In this document: positions 53,721-62,297 of the stretch, in pieces | Layout: every line of letters starts with the position of its first letter | Numbering within the stretch: position 1 is the stretch's first letter | DNA from: Flavobacterium aurantiibacter | GTDB lineage: Bacteria; Bacteroidota; Bacteroidia; Flavobacteriales; Flavobacteriaceae | Direction of reading: 5' to 3' | DNA length: 64,000 bases | NCBI RefSeq assembly: GCF_002251775.1 | Contig: NZ_NOXX01000215.1 | Location: 1-64,000, forward strand | The notes under the pieces: model-generated | What the model was told of the DNA's origin: nothing | Seen by the model: only the letters and a program-made list of their open reading frames with translations | Database searches by the model: none | Made by a program: the position numbers and the translations under genes

Positions 53721-54773
53721 CTAAAATCCTAACGCCTCTAAAATTTCGCTCTTCAATACAAATGCACCCGTCAAAAATATGTTCACAATTGCCAACGGAA
53801 TCAATATTTTCCAACCTAAACGCATCAACTGATCGTAACGAAAACGCGGAATCGTCCATCTTACCCACATAAAGAAGAAGATGAAGAAACATATTTTCGC
53901 AAATAAAACAACAATTCCTAAAATATTAGCCGGATTTACACCCCAGTTGTTAACCACCCATTCCATACCGGGATAGTTGTATCCACCAAAGTACAGGGTC
54001 GCCAAAATTGTCGATGAAATAAACATACTCGCGTACTCAGCAAAGAGATAGAATCCCATACGCATAGACGAATACTCGGTGTGATAACCACCAATTAACT
54101 CGGCTTCACATTCCGCTAAATCGAAAGGCGTACGATTGGTTTCTGCGAAAGAGCAAACCAAGAAAATCACAAAACCAATCGGCTGGTAAAACACGTTCCA
54201 CTGCATGCCCGGCTGCTGCGCCACGATTTCGCGTAAGCTCAACGAACCACTCATCATTAACAGAGCAATAATGGCCAATCCCATTGCAATTTCATACGAA
54301 ATCATTTGGCTGGCCGCACGCATGGCGCTCATCAACGAAAATTTGTTGTTCGATGCCCAACCGCCAATCATGATTCCATAAACACCAACAGATAAAACGC
54401 CAAAGATGTACAATAAAGCCACATCGATGTCGGTTGCTTGCAAAATCACGGTTCTTCCAAACATTTCCAACTTATCACCCCACGGAATCACGGCGCTAGT
54501 CATTAAAGCTACGCTCATCGAAATTCCCGGGCCTACGATAAATAAAAACTTATTTGGCGTATCTGGTAAAAATTCTTCTTTACTAAACAATTTCAAACCG
54601 TCGGCAAGTGGCTGTAAAATACCGCCTTTTCCCGCGCGGTTCGGACCAATACGATCCTGTAACCAAGCAGCAACTTTACGTTCCGCTAAAGTCGAATACA
54701 TAGCCATAAGCATCGTAATCGCGAAAATGACTACAATGAAAATGCTCTTTTCTATAATGATTGCACTATCCAT
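53721..54773 (-). CDS. nuoH: NADH-quinone oxidoreductase subunit H
   Basis: The 350-residue membrane subunit forms the quinone entry channel. It shows ERKVAAWLQDRIGPNRAGKG (about 31-50), ADGLKLFSKEEFLPD (about 57-71), SFAETNRTPFDLAECEAELI and GYHTEYSSMRMGFYLFAEYA (about 213-250), and WVRWTIPRFRYDQLMRLGWK. It follows nuoG by 3 nt. A repeat element follows its stop. Confidence 0.96.
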   Translation of the reverse strand: MDSAIIIEKSIFIVVIFAITMLMAMYSTLAERKVAAWLQDRIGPNRAGKGGILQPLADGLKLFSKEEFLPDTPNKFLFIVGPGISMSVALMTSAVIPWGDKLEMFGRTVILQATDIDVALLYIFGVLSVGVYGIMIGGWASNNKFSLMSAMRAASQMISYEIAMGLAIIALLMMSGSLSLREIVAQQPGMQWNVFYQPIGFVIFLVCSFAETNRTPFDLAECEAELIGGYHTEYSSMRMGFYLFAEYASMFISSTILATLYFGGYNYPGMEWVVNNWGVNPANILGIVVLFAKICFFIFFFMWVRWTIPRFRYDQLMRLGWKILIPLAIVNIFLTGAFVLKSEILEALGF

Positions 54774-54776
54774 AGA

Positions 54777-55820
54777 CTACAGGTTTCCTTTTAAAAACGT
54801 TTCTTGCTCTTCCGGCTTCAAAGGTACACTCGTCATCGAAATTTTCTTGCGATCTTGGTCGCGACCTTTCAAAATATTTTTTTCGGTTGCAATTACTACT
54901 TTGTCCAACGGACGTGTATAGTTATTTTGGTTGATAACCGAATCTTTTTCAAACTTGCGTGGACCTTCAATCACCCAATCCGCAACGTTTTTGTGCTCAA
55001 AACGACATTCGTTGCAAATAAATTCTTCCACTTCGTGATATTCGTCTTTACGACCCGTTACACGCTGAATTTCGTTTCCAAACATCCAAACAGTAACTTT
55101 TCCGCAACACTTATCGCAATCGCGGTGTGCATTAAACGGCTTGTTAAACCAAACGCGCGATTTAAAACGGAAGGTTTTGTCGGTAAGTGCACCAACTGGG
55201 CAAACATCGATCATGTTTCCAGAAAACTCATTGTCGATTGCTTTTGAGATGCAAGTCGAAATATTAGAGTGATCACCGCGATCGAGTACGCCGTGTACGC
55301 GATTATCAGTAAGCTGATCGGCTACCATCACACAACGGTAGCACAAAATACAGCGATTCATGTGCAATTGGATATTCGGTCCGATGTCTTCGGGTTCGAA
55401 CGTGCGTTTTTCTTCGATAAAGCGCGTCTGGCTCTTACCGTGCTTGAAACTTAGATTTTGCAAGTCGCACTCACCGGCTTGGTCGCAAATCGGACAATCT
55501 AACGGGTGATTGATCAATAAAAATTCGGTAACCGACTTACGGGCGTCTTGCACGCGTTGCGAACTGGCGCTGTTCACTTCCATCCCGTCCATACAACCGG
55601 TAACGCACGAAGCCATAAGTTTTGGCATCGGACGTGGGTCGGCATCTGAACCTTTACTCACTTCTACCAAACAGCAACGACATTTTCCGCCGCTTCCTTT
55701 TAGTTTCGAATAGTAGCACATTGCCGGCGGAACGCTTTCGCCTCCCAACATTCTTGCAGCTTGCAAGATGGTTGTTCCCGGTTCTACTTCAATCGGTTGC
55801 CCGTCTATTGTTACTTTCAT
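54777..55820 (-). CDS. nuoG: NADH-quinone oxidoreductase subunit G, short form
   Basis: The 347-residue protein has an N-terminal 2Fe-2S ferredoxin domain (MCYYSKLKGSGGKCRCCLVE, about 34-53), the His/Cys cluster motif HPLDCPICDQAGECDL (about 105-120) and a 4Fe-4S motif NRCILCYRCV. It lacks the molybdopterin-oxidoreductase-like half found in longer NuoG proteins; to my knowledge short forms are usual in flavobacteria. It follows the Toprim-like gene by only 5 nt, so an accessory cassette separates it from nuoF. Confidence 0.93.
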   Translation of the reverse strand: MKVTIDGQPIEVEPGTTILQAARMLGGESVPPAMCYYSKLKGSGGKCRCCLVEVSKGSDADPRPMPKLMASCVTGCMDGMEVNSASSQRVQDARKSVTEFLLINHPLDCPICDQAGECDLQNLSFKHGKSQTRFIEEKRTFEPEDIGPNIQLHMNRCILCYRCVMVADQLTDNRVHGVLDRGDHSNISTCISKAIDNEFSGNMIDVCPVGALTDKTFRFKSRVWFNKPFNAHRDCDKCCGKVTVWMFGNEIQRVTGRKDEYHEVEEFICNECRFEHKNVADWVIEGPRKFEKDSVINQNNYTRPLDKVVIATEKNILKGRDQDRKKISMTSVPLKPEEQETFLKGNL

Positions 55821-55825
55821 TAATC

Positions 55826-56356
55826 TTATATTTTAACGAACTCTTTTATTTCAAACTCAAACTTCTTTTCAAGCAAATACTCGATTTGCAACTTAACTTT
55901 TAAAACGTGATTGTCAAAGCTTGCATGTTCTTCTAAAACATAATCAATTAGCTCTGCAAATCTACTATCATTTTCAGGAGTAACCGACTTTGATTTCTGC
56001 ATAAACTCCTCAAAACTTTCAAATTCAAAAGCGCTCACATCTTTATTTCGCTTTATCAAAAAACTATTAATCCAATGCTCAAATTGTCTCGGACCAATCA
56101 AAAACAAAAACTGAAATTTCTCTTCTCTTTTAAAACAACGTGAATTGGCATCTTTATAAATTTCTTTAAAATCAGCTGGAATCCTCTTGTTTTTATCTTC
56201 ATCTATAATTCCAATTCTAAAACTATCTTTACTCCTTTGTACAATTCCTTTTATGACTTCACTTTCATTTTTCTCCTTTCGAATCAAGCCTTTATTTCCT
56301 AGCAGTTTTGCGAAGAAATAACGATCGGCGTTGCATTCTACTCCAATAACAGCCAT
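55826..56356 (-). CDS. Toprim-like protein of an ATPase-Toprim cassette
   Basis: This 176-residue protein is not a Nuo subunit. It has features of a Toprim fold: a first-strand glutamate in IGVECNADRYF (E7), an acidic pair in GIIDEDKNKR (D52, D54) and a later GPRQFEHWINSF segment like the P-x-FE-x-W patch of RloB-type proteins. Toprim partners of AAA ATPases in OLD, AbiL/RloB and PARIS-type systems act as nucleases or effectors. It starts 3 nt after the ATPase stop and ends 5 nt before nuoG. Exact family and activity are inferred; no search was run. Confidence 0.65.
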   Translation of the reverse strand: MAVIGVECNADRYFFAKLLGNKGLIRKEKNESEVIKGIVQRSKDSFRIGIIDEDKNKRIPADFKEIYKDANSRCFKREEKFQFLFLIGPRQFEHWINSFLIKRNKDVSAFEFESFEEFMQKSKSVTPENDSRFAELIDYVLEEHASFDNHVLKVKLQIEYLLEKKFEFEIKEFVKI

Positions 56357-56359
56357 TTC

Positions 56360-57385
56360 TTAATTGTTTTCCCACAACTGGTCAAAATTAAAAAATGCAT
56401 TCATCCCAAGCTCGTAAACGTCCTCGTTGTTTTCTCGCTTCATCAGCTTAACCTGTGTTTCGCCTTGAACGTTGTTAACTAGATATATGTTTGTCTTGGC
56501 TTTACTGTCGTCGTCTCGAAGAAATTCTTGAATGATAAAATCGCTATGTGTTACAATAAAAAACTGATTTTTATTTTTATCGTATTTTACTGCGTTTGTA
56601 AACTCTTGAATATAAGGCTCAAAACAGTGCGCTTCGGGTTCTTCAAATAATAAGACCGATTCATCATTACTTATTATTGCAGCTTTGTAAAAAATTAATC
56701 TCTGCAAAGTGTCTGCAATCATATTATACGAAAGGGTAAATACGGTGCCATCATTATACTCTTTAAAAATCTTTAAATCGTTGGTACTTTTTTCAATTAA
56801 AAATTTTAAATCGTTTTGCTTAAAGAGTAGATTTACTTGTGCCCTTAGCTCCGGAACAGAAGCGATAATTCTTCCAATATTTTTCCCAGAAGGAAACTCT
56901 AAGCTATCTTTATTCGAAACTTTGTTACTACTAACGTATCCACTAAAATTATATTTCTTAACGCGATTCCTCGTAGTAAAATCTTTTTTAATTTTTACCT
57001 CAGAATTTCGATCATTCTCCTCATTATAAGAATCAAAAATAATCGACCTTATTGGATCTCCGCTATCAAGAGTCTTGTAATGAAGAAAAAGCTCTCCATA
57101 GCTGAACGTTGACTTTATGGAACTTGAATCGAGTTCGACAATAGCTTCTCGACCAGTATCTCCCTCAAAAAATAATTCTTGATAATTATTTTGGCGGACG
57201 AAATCAGCTAAATGAACGTCGTTTCTATCCAGTGAGAACATCCCGTATAACCCCAACGCCTCCAACAAATTACTCTTTCCGGCATTTGGCTTTCCAATAA
57301 ACACGTTAATTACATTACAATCCTCAATCGATGCTTGACGTATCGATTTAAAATTGCTGATATTTATGTTATTAATGTGTTTCAA
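56360..57385 (-). CDS. AAA/ABC-type (OLD/RecF-like) ATPase of an accessory cassette
   Basis: The 341-residue protein has an N-terminal SNFKSIR strand-loop, Walker A GKPNAGKS (31-38), a long middle region, Walker B with tandem glutamates in SVLLFEEPEAH (243-253) and the switch histidine in FIVTHSDF (H280). This is the AAA15/RecF/OLD type of ATPase used in several anti-phage modules with a Toprim or RloB partner. It lies 21 nt after nuoF and before the Toprim-like gene, on the same strand as the nuo operon. Its AT-rich base composition stands out against nuoF and nuoG and suggests acquisition by transfer. Confidence 0.8.
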   Translation of the reverse strand: MKHINNINISNFKSIRQASIEDCNVINVFIGKPNAGKSNLLEALGLYGMFSLDRNDVHLADFVRQNNYQELFFEGDTGREAIVELDSSSIKSTFSYGELFLHYKTLDSGDPIRSIIFDSYNEENDRNSEVKIKKDFTTRNRVKKYNFSGYVSSNKVSNKDSLEFPSGKNIGRIIASVPELRAQVNLLFKQNDLKFLIEKSTNDLKIFKEYNDGTVFTLSYNMIADTLQRLIFYKAAIISNDESVLLFEEPEAHCFEPYIQEFTNAVKYDKNKNQFFIVTHSDFIIQEFLRDDDSKAKTNIYLVNNVQGETQVKLMKRENNEDVYELGMNAFFNFDQLWENN

Positions 57386-57406
57386 GGTTTTATAAATTCT
57401 GGTAAT

Positions 57407-58774
57407 TTAAACTCCTACTCCAGCCACTAAATGTTTCACCTTTTCAAACGGCTCTGCTACAAAATGGTCGCGATTTTTTATTTTTTCAGGGAAACGAACA
57501 TGGTATTCAAATTCATCTCTAAAATGACGAATGGCAGCAGCAACCGGCCATGCAGCGGCGTCGCCTAACGGACAAATCGTATTTCCTTCGATTTTCGATT
57601 GAATATCCCACAACAAATCAATGTCTTCTTCGCGACCCATTCCGTTTTCAATACGGTACAATACTTTCTCCAACCAACCTGTTCCTTCGCGGCAAGGCGA
57701 ACATTGTCCGCAGCTTTCATGGTGGTAAAAACGTGCAAAATTCCACGTGTTGCGAACAATACACGCGCGATCGTCGTACACGATAAATCCGCCCGAACCC
57801 AGCATTGAACCGGTAGCAAATCCGCCATCGCTCAAGCTTTCGTAAGTCATTAAACGATCTTCACCGTTTGCTGTTTTGTATATTAAATTCGCGGGTAAAA
57901 TCGGCACAGAACTTCCACCGGGCACAAACGCCTTCAACGGACGATCGGTGCTCATTCCACCTAAATATTCATCGGAGTTCATGAATTCATAAACCGACAA
58001 ACCTAACTCTATTTCGTAAACACCTGGATTCTTAATGTTTCCAGATGCCGATATTAATTTTGTACCTGTTGAGCGTCCGATACCAATTTTAGCGTAATCG
58101 GCACCGCTGTTGTTCACAATCCACGGCACTGCCGCAATCGTTTCCACGTTATTTACCACAGTTGGATTAGCCCACAGACCCGATACAGCTGGAAACGGTG
58201 GCTTAATACGCGGATTTCCACGCTTGCCTTCCAACGATTCAATCAATGCAGTTTCCTCACCACAAATGTACGCGCCGGCACCACAGTGCACGTGTAACTC
58301 TAAGTCGTAACCCGAACCTAGGATGTTCTTTCCGAGAAATCCTGCAGCTTTAGCTTCGGCAATAGCACGTTCCAAGATTTTGTACACCCACATATACTCA
58401 CCACGGATGTAGATGTAGGATAAATTCGCGCCAAGTGCATAGGAAGAGGTAATCATTCCCTCGATCAGCAAATGCGGAATGTACTCCATCAAAAAGCGGT
58501 CTTTGAAAGTTCCTGGCTCCGACTCGTCGGCGTTGCAAACCAAGTGCCTTGGCTTACCACTTTTTTTATCGATAAAGCTCCACTTCATTCCAGCTGGGAA
58601 ACCTGCGCCTCCACGTCCGCGCAAACCCGACGTTTTCACTTCTTCCACAACCTCGTCCGGCGTCATATTCTTGAGTGCCTTTTCTACGGAAGCATATCCT
58701 CCCTCCCGACGGTACACCTCGAATGTCTTGATTCCAGGAACATTTATTTTATCTAGTAATATTTTTTGTGCCAT
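57407..58774 (-). CDS. nuoF: NADH-quinone oxidoreductase subunit F
   Basis: The 455-residue NADH-binding subunit has the FMN/NADH glycine-rich loops SGLRGRGGAGFPAGMKWSF (about 50-68) and CNADESEPGTFKDR (about 80-93), and the 4Fe-4S motif ESCGQCSPCREG with the later CPLGDAA cysteine. It accepts hydride from NADH. It lies 4 nt after the broken hepT gene and 21 nt before the ATPase gene, so accessory cassettes flank it on both sides. Confidence 0.96.
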   Translation of the reverse strand: MAQKILLDKINVPGIKTFEVYRREGGYASVEKALKNMTPDEVVEEVKTSGLRGRGGAGFPAGMKWSFIDKKSGKPRHLVCNADESEPGTFKDRFLMEYIPHLLIEGMITSSYALGANLSYIYIRGEYMWVYKILERAIAEAKAAGFLGKNILGSGYDLELHVHCGAGAYICGEETALIESLEGKRGNPRIKPPFPAVSGLWANPTVVNNVETIAAVPWIVNNSGADYAKIGIGRSTGTKLISASGNIKNPGVYEIELGLSVYEFMNSDEYLGGMSTDRPLKAFVPGGSSVPILPANLIYKTANGEDRLMTYESLSDGGFATGSMLGSGGFIVYDDRACIVRNTWNFARFYHHESCGQCSPCREGTGWLEKVLYRIENGMGREEDIDLLWDIQSKIEGNTICPLGDAAAWPVAAAIRHFRDEFEYHVRFPEKIKNRDHFVAEPFEKVKHLVAGVGV

Positions 58775-58778
58775 AGTA

Positions 58779-59126
58779 TTATAAACTACTTTTTATAACA
58801 AGAATATCTTTTTTTAATGGTACGATCTCTTTCGTTACAATTTGATATATAATCGATTCATCTACTCGAAAGTATTCATGCGAAATCATATTTCTTGTCG
58901 CAATAATCTTTCTCCAAGGAGCCGATGTTTCGCTGCCGTAAAGCAATTCCTCAGAAATATGATTGGTAGCTTCACCAATTATTTCCAGCAATCTTTCGAC
59001 GGCTAACTTTTTTTCTTAGTTGGAGCAAAAGTCTTCGAAAGAAACATTCTTCATAATCATCTCTATCTTTTCAATTGCTTCCAAAATATGAAATATTCGG
59101 ACCTTATCTCCAAGATTACGCTTCAT
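58779..59126 (-). pseudogene. hepT: HepT-type HEPN toxin, broken by an in-frame TAA
   Basis: From the ATG at 59126 the frame reads MKRNLGDKVRIFHILEAIEK and so on for 36 codons, meets TAA at 59016-59018, and continues in the same frame as EKKLAVERLLEIIGEATNHI to the HEPN RNase motif RNMISHEY (R-x4-H-x-Y). Together they give a normal HepT/DUF86 protein of about 115 residues. HepT toxins cleave RNA and are silenced by MntA-mediated AMPylation. A CAA glutamine or TAC/TAT tyrosine codon probably became TAA. The gene overlaps mntA by 11 nt and ends 4 nt before nuoF. Confidence 0.78.
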
Positions 59127-59409
59127 AAATCAATACTTTGTCGCTATCTATCTCTTGCTCGATTAATGGAGAAACATACTTGGCAGAAACAAAATCAACA
59201 TTCTTATTCAATAATTCTTTAATTTCTTCCCACCATCCAACGTAATTCCAACCTATATGCTTTGAATAATCCCAATCGATAAGTAAATCAATATCACTAT
59301 TTTCATCTGCCTCGCCTCGTGCGTACGATCCAAACAAATATACTTTATGTACCGGTTTATCCCGGAAGAAAGTTCGTATTTGTTCAACTTGAGAGGCTGA
59401 CAATTGCAT
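59116..59409 (-). CDS. mntA: MntA-type minimal nucleotidyltransferase antitoxin
   Basis: The 97-residue protein has the minimal nucleotidyltransferase signature GSYARGEADENSDIDLLID: GS (27-28), ten residues, then DID (D39, D41), with a third aspartate in NKNVDFVS (D72). In type VII systems MntA adds AMP groups to the HepT tyrosine and so disarms it. Its ATG overlaps the nuoE stop by one base (TAATG) and its 3' end overlaps hepT by 11 nt. The antitoxin is intact although the toxin is broken. Confidence 0.88.
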   Translation of the reverse strand: MQLSASQVEQIRTFFRDKPVHKVYLFGSYARGEADENSDIDLLIDWDYSKHIGWNYVGWWEEIKELLNKNVDFVSAKYVSPLIEQEIDSDKVLIYEA

Positions 59410-59954
59410 TACTTATCGTGTAAGGTTATCTTATTCTCTTTGCAATCTGCGATCAATTGATCGATCTTTTCTTCATTGAGGTGCTCCACGTAGAAATCGC
59501 CCAACTGCATCATTGGTGCGTATCCGCAAGCTCCTAAACACTCTACTCCGCGTACTTCAAATAAGCCATCGGCAGTAAGCTCTGCCACATTAACACCTAA
59601 TTTCTTACAGGTATAATCCATTAAGTTTTCCACACCATTCAAACAGCAAGGCGAAGTTTGACAAAACTCGAACATATACTTGCCAATCGGACGCTGATTA
59701 TACATGGTGTAAAAGGTCACAACTTCGTATACCTCGATAGGTTTAATACCCAGAATTTCGGCAACTTTATCTTGAAGCGGTACACTCAACCAATTGTCGT
59801 GCGCATCCTGCACTTCGTGTAAAACAGGTAACAAAGCCGACTTGCGTTTATCCGCCGGATAACGCGAAATCAACTCGTCGATGCGTGCTTGAAGTTCAGG
59901 TGTTATATTGATTTCTTGATGGTACTGTTTTCTTTCCATAATTTCGTTATGCAT
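59409..59954 (-). CDS. nuoE: NADH-quinone oxidoreductase subunit E
   Basis: The 181-residue thioredoxin-like 2Fe-2S subunit has the paired cysteines FCQTSPCCLNG (about 97-107) and ECLGACGYAP (about 137-146) and the GIKPIEVYEVVTFYTMYNQ segment. The start used overlaps the nuoD stop by 8 nt (ATGCATAA); a second ATG at 59939 would also work. Translation is coupled to mntA downstream. Confidence 0.94.
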   Translation of the reverse strand: MHNEIMERKQYHQEINITPELQARIDELISRYPADKRKSALLPVLHEVQDAHDNWLSVPLQDKVAEILGIKPIEVYEVVTFYTMYNQRPIGKYMFEFCQTSPCCLNGVENLMDYTCKKLGVNVAELTADGLFEVRGVECLGACGYAPMMQLGDFYVEHLNEEKIDQLIADCKENKITLHDK

Positions 59955-61182
59955 CTAATTCGCCAGCAATTACATTTAAGCTTGAAAGTGTTGCAATCGC
60001 ATCGGATAACATTTCACCTTTCACCATATAATTAAAGGCTTGGTAGTAAATAAAACACGGACGTCGGAAGTGTAAGCGGTAAGGTGTGCGACTTCCGTCG
60101 GTAATTAAATAAAACCCGAGTTCTCCGTTTCCGCCTTCTACTGGATGATATACTTCGGTAACCGGAACCGGCACTTCGCCCATTACAATTTTAAAGTGGT
60201 AGATTAAGCCTTCCATAGTGTTGTATACTTCATCTTTTGGAGGAAGGTAATAATCGGGAACGTCGGCGTGATACGGACCTTCTGGCATTTTGTCGATAGC
60301 CTGACGGATAATTTTCAAACTTTCCCAAACTTCGGCATTACGAACACAAAAACGATCGTAAGTATCGCCTGATTTTCCAACAGGGATTTCAAAATCAAAA
60401 TCTTCGTAAGAAGAATACGGCTGCATCACACGAATGTCGTAATCAACTCCAGTTGCACGTAAATTCGGACCTGTAAATCCGAAATTCATGGCGTCTTCAG
60501 CTGAAATCGCACCCACGTTGATGGTACGATCCATGAAGATTCTGTTTCGCGTAAGTAAGCTTTCAAACTCGGTCCAGATTGGTGGAAATTCTTCCAAAAG
60601 TTTCTCAATTTTTTCAAAAACTTTCGGCGACCAATCGCGTTCAAAACCACCGATTCGGCCCATATTTGTTGTAAGACGTGCACCGCAAATCTCTTCGTAA
60701 ATCTCATAAATCTTCTCGCGATACTGGAACACATATAAGAAACCTGTAAGAGCACCCGTATCAACTCCTAAAACCGAATTACAAATAATGTGGTCGGCAA
60801 TACGAGCAAGTTCCATTACGATTACGCGCATGTATTGAACACGCTTCGGAACTTCAATTCCCAAAGCCTTTTCTAAAGTCATCCACCAACCCATATTGTT
60901 GATTGGCGACGAACAGTAGTTCATACGGTCGGTAAGTGGCGTAATTTGATAAAACGGACGATTTTCTGCAATCTTTTCAAAGGCGCGGTGAATGTACCCA
61001 ACCGTTCCTTCGCCCTCAATAATACGCTCGCCATCCATTAACAAAATATTTTGAAATATTCCGTGGGTTGCTGGGTGGGTAGGTCCTAAATTGAGGATGG
61101 AAAGCTCACTGCCGTCGTCGTTTTTATGCTTTTCGATAATTGTAGCAAAACGTTGTTCTGGTGGTAAAAGTAACTCTGACAT
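59947..61182 (-). CDS. nuoD: NADH-quinone oxidoreductase subunit D
   Basis: The 411-residue hydrogenase-like subunit lines the quinone pocket. It shows LGPTHPATHGIFQNILLMDG (about 32-51), the tyrosine/histidine region, YIHRAFEKIAENRPFYQITP, RVIVMELARIADHI and the C-terminal RPCFIYYQAFNYM. The length is normal. It lies 15 nt after nuoC. Confidence 0.96.
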   Translation of the reverse strand: MSELLLPPEQRFATIIEKHKNDDGSELSILNLGPTHPATHGIFQNILLMDGERIIEGEGTVGYIHRAFEKIAENRPFYQITPLTDRMNYCSSPINNMGWWMTLEKALGIEVPKRVQYMRVIVMELARIADHIICNSVLGVDTGALTGFLYVFQYREKIYEIYEEICGARLTTNMGRIGGFERDWSPKVFEKIEKLLEEFPPIWTEFESLLTRNRIFMDRTINVGAISAEDAMNFGFTGPNLRATGVDYDIRVMQPYSSYEDFDFEIPVGKSGDTYDRFCVRNAEVWESLKIIRQAIDKMPEGPYHADVPDYYLPPKDEVYNTMEGLIYHFKIVMGEVPVPVTEVYHPVEGGNGELGFYLITDGSRTPYRLHFRRPCFIYYQAFNYMVKGEMLSDAIATLSSLNVIAGELDA

Positions 61183-61197
61183 GGTACTGCTTTTAGA

Positions 61198-61719
61198 TTA
61201 ACAATTATCTGTTGTTCTTCCGAAGAAACGGTCGTCTTTATCGGTACGACCACCATCTTCTAGTGGATATTCTTTACGAAGCGGAAACACCGTCATTTCA
61301 TCCATGTTAAGGATGCGTTTCAACTGCGGGTGACCCATAAATCGGATACCGTAAAAATCGTAGGTTTCGCGTTCTTGCCAGTTTGCACTTCGGAACAAAT
61401 CAGATACCGTAGGGATTTCAGGCTGCGCACCACTCAAAAAGCATTTGATGCGAATACGAACGTTTTCAAACCAATTGTGTATGTGATATACCACTGCAAA
61501 CTGCCTGTCTTCACTAGCTTCTGGATAATGTACGCCGCACAAATCGGTTAAAAAATTAAAGTTCAATGACGGTTCACTTTTCAAAAACTGAATCACCTCT
61601 TTGATTACAGCTGGCTCAGCTTCAAAAGTTAATATGTCGTGAATTTGATTAAAGTCGGAAACGCTGTCCCCAAACTTGGCAAGCAGCGTTTCGTGAATAA
61701 ATTGGTTTTCTAAACCCAT
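61198..61719 (-). CDS. nuoC: NADH-quinone oxidoreductase subunit C
   Basis: The 173-residue peripheral subunit has the 30-kDa signature WQERETYDFYGIRFMGHPQL followed by KRILNMDEM and PLRKEYPLEDGGRTDKDDRF. It is separate from nuoD rather than fused. It starts one base after the nuoB stop. Confidence 0.95.
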   Translation of the reverse strand: MGLENQFIHETLLAKFGDSVSDFNQIHDILTFEAEPAVIKEVIQFLKSEPSLNFNFLTDLCGVHYPEASEDRQFAVVYHIHNWFENVRIRIKCFLSGAQPEIPTVSDLFRSANWQERETYDFYGIRFMGHPQLKRILNMDEMTVFPLRKEYPLEDGGRTDKDDRFFGRTTDNC

Positions 61720-61720
61720 T

Positions 61721-62272
61721 TTATTGGATGTTGTATGAGGCTAATAATTCAGTGTACTCAGGTGAACTGCGGCGGCGTACCGACTCGCTTTTCACTAAAT
61801 CTTGCAAACGCATAATCCCGTCGAGAATTTGCTCCGGACGCGGCGGACAACCTGGCACGTAAACATCGACCGGAATTACTTTATCAATTCCTTGAAGCAC
61901 GCTGTAGGTGTCGAAAATTCCGCCCGAGCACGCACAGGCTCCAACAGATATAACCCATTTAGGTTCTGCCATTTGTTCGTATACCTGACGCAAAATAGGC
62001 GCCATTTTTTTTGCGATAGTTCCCATTACCAGAAGCATGTCGGCCTGACGTGGTGAAAAACTCATACGCTCCGAACCAAAACGCGCCACATCGTAATGAG
62101 ACGCCATGGTAGCCATGAATTCTATACCACAACAAGAAGTTGCAAAAGGCAAAGGCCAAAGCGAATTAGCACGCGCTAACCCTACTACTGAATCGAGTTT
62201 AGTTGCAAAAAAACCTTCTCCGGCAAAGCCTTCTGGAGCAGGTGCATTGGTAATTATTTTTGAATCGCTCAT
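61721..62272 (-). CDS. nuoB: NADH-quinone oxidoreductase subunit B
   Basis: The 183-residue subunit carries the terminal N2 4Fe-4S cluster ligands: the adjacent pair in [10 protein letters not shown] (about 45-54), [13 protein letters not shown] (about 111-123) and [11 protein letters not shown] (about 140-150). It transfers electrons to quinone. The spacing to nuoA is 25 nt. Confidence 0.96.
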   Translation of the reverse strand: MSDSKIITNAPAPEGFAGEGFFATKLDSVVGLARANSLWPLPFATSCCGIEFMATMASHYDVARFGSERMSFSPRQADMLLVMGTIAKKMAPILRQVYEQMAEPKWVISVGACACSGGIFDTYSVLQGIDKVIPVDVYVPGCPPRPEQILDGIMRLQDLVKSESVRRRSSPEYTELLASYNIQ

Positions 62273-62297
62273 AGTTGTATCATCGTTACGTTAAGGA

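Noticed and set aside
54804-55247. Plus-strand open frame of 147 codons opposite nuoG
   Set aside because: It lies wholly antisense to the well-supported nuoG, shows no domain and has no promoter.
22541-59018. TAA reassigned to a sense codon
   Set aside because: Many intact genes here, including rpsO and pnp, end at TAA at the expected length, so TAA is a normal stop and the two in-frame TAA codons are local lesions.
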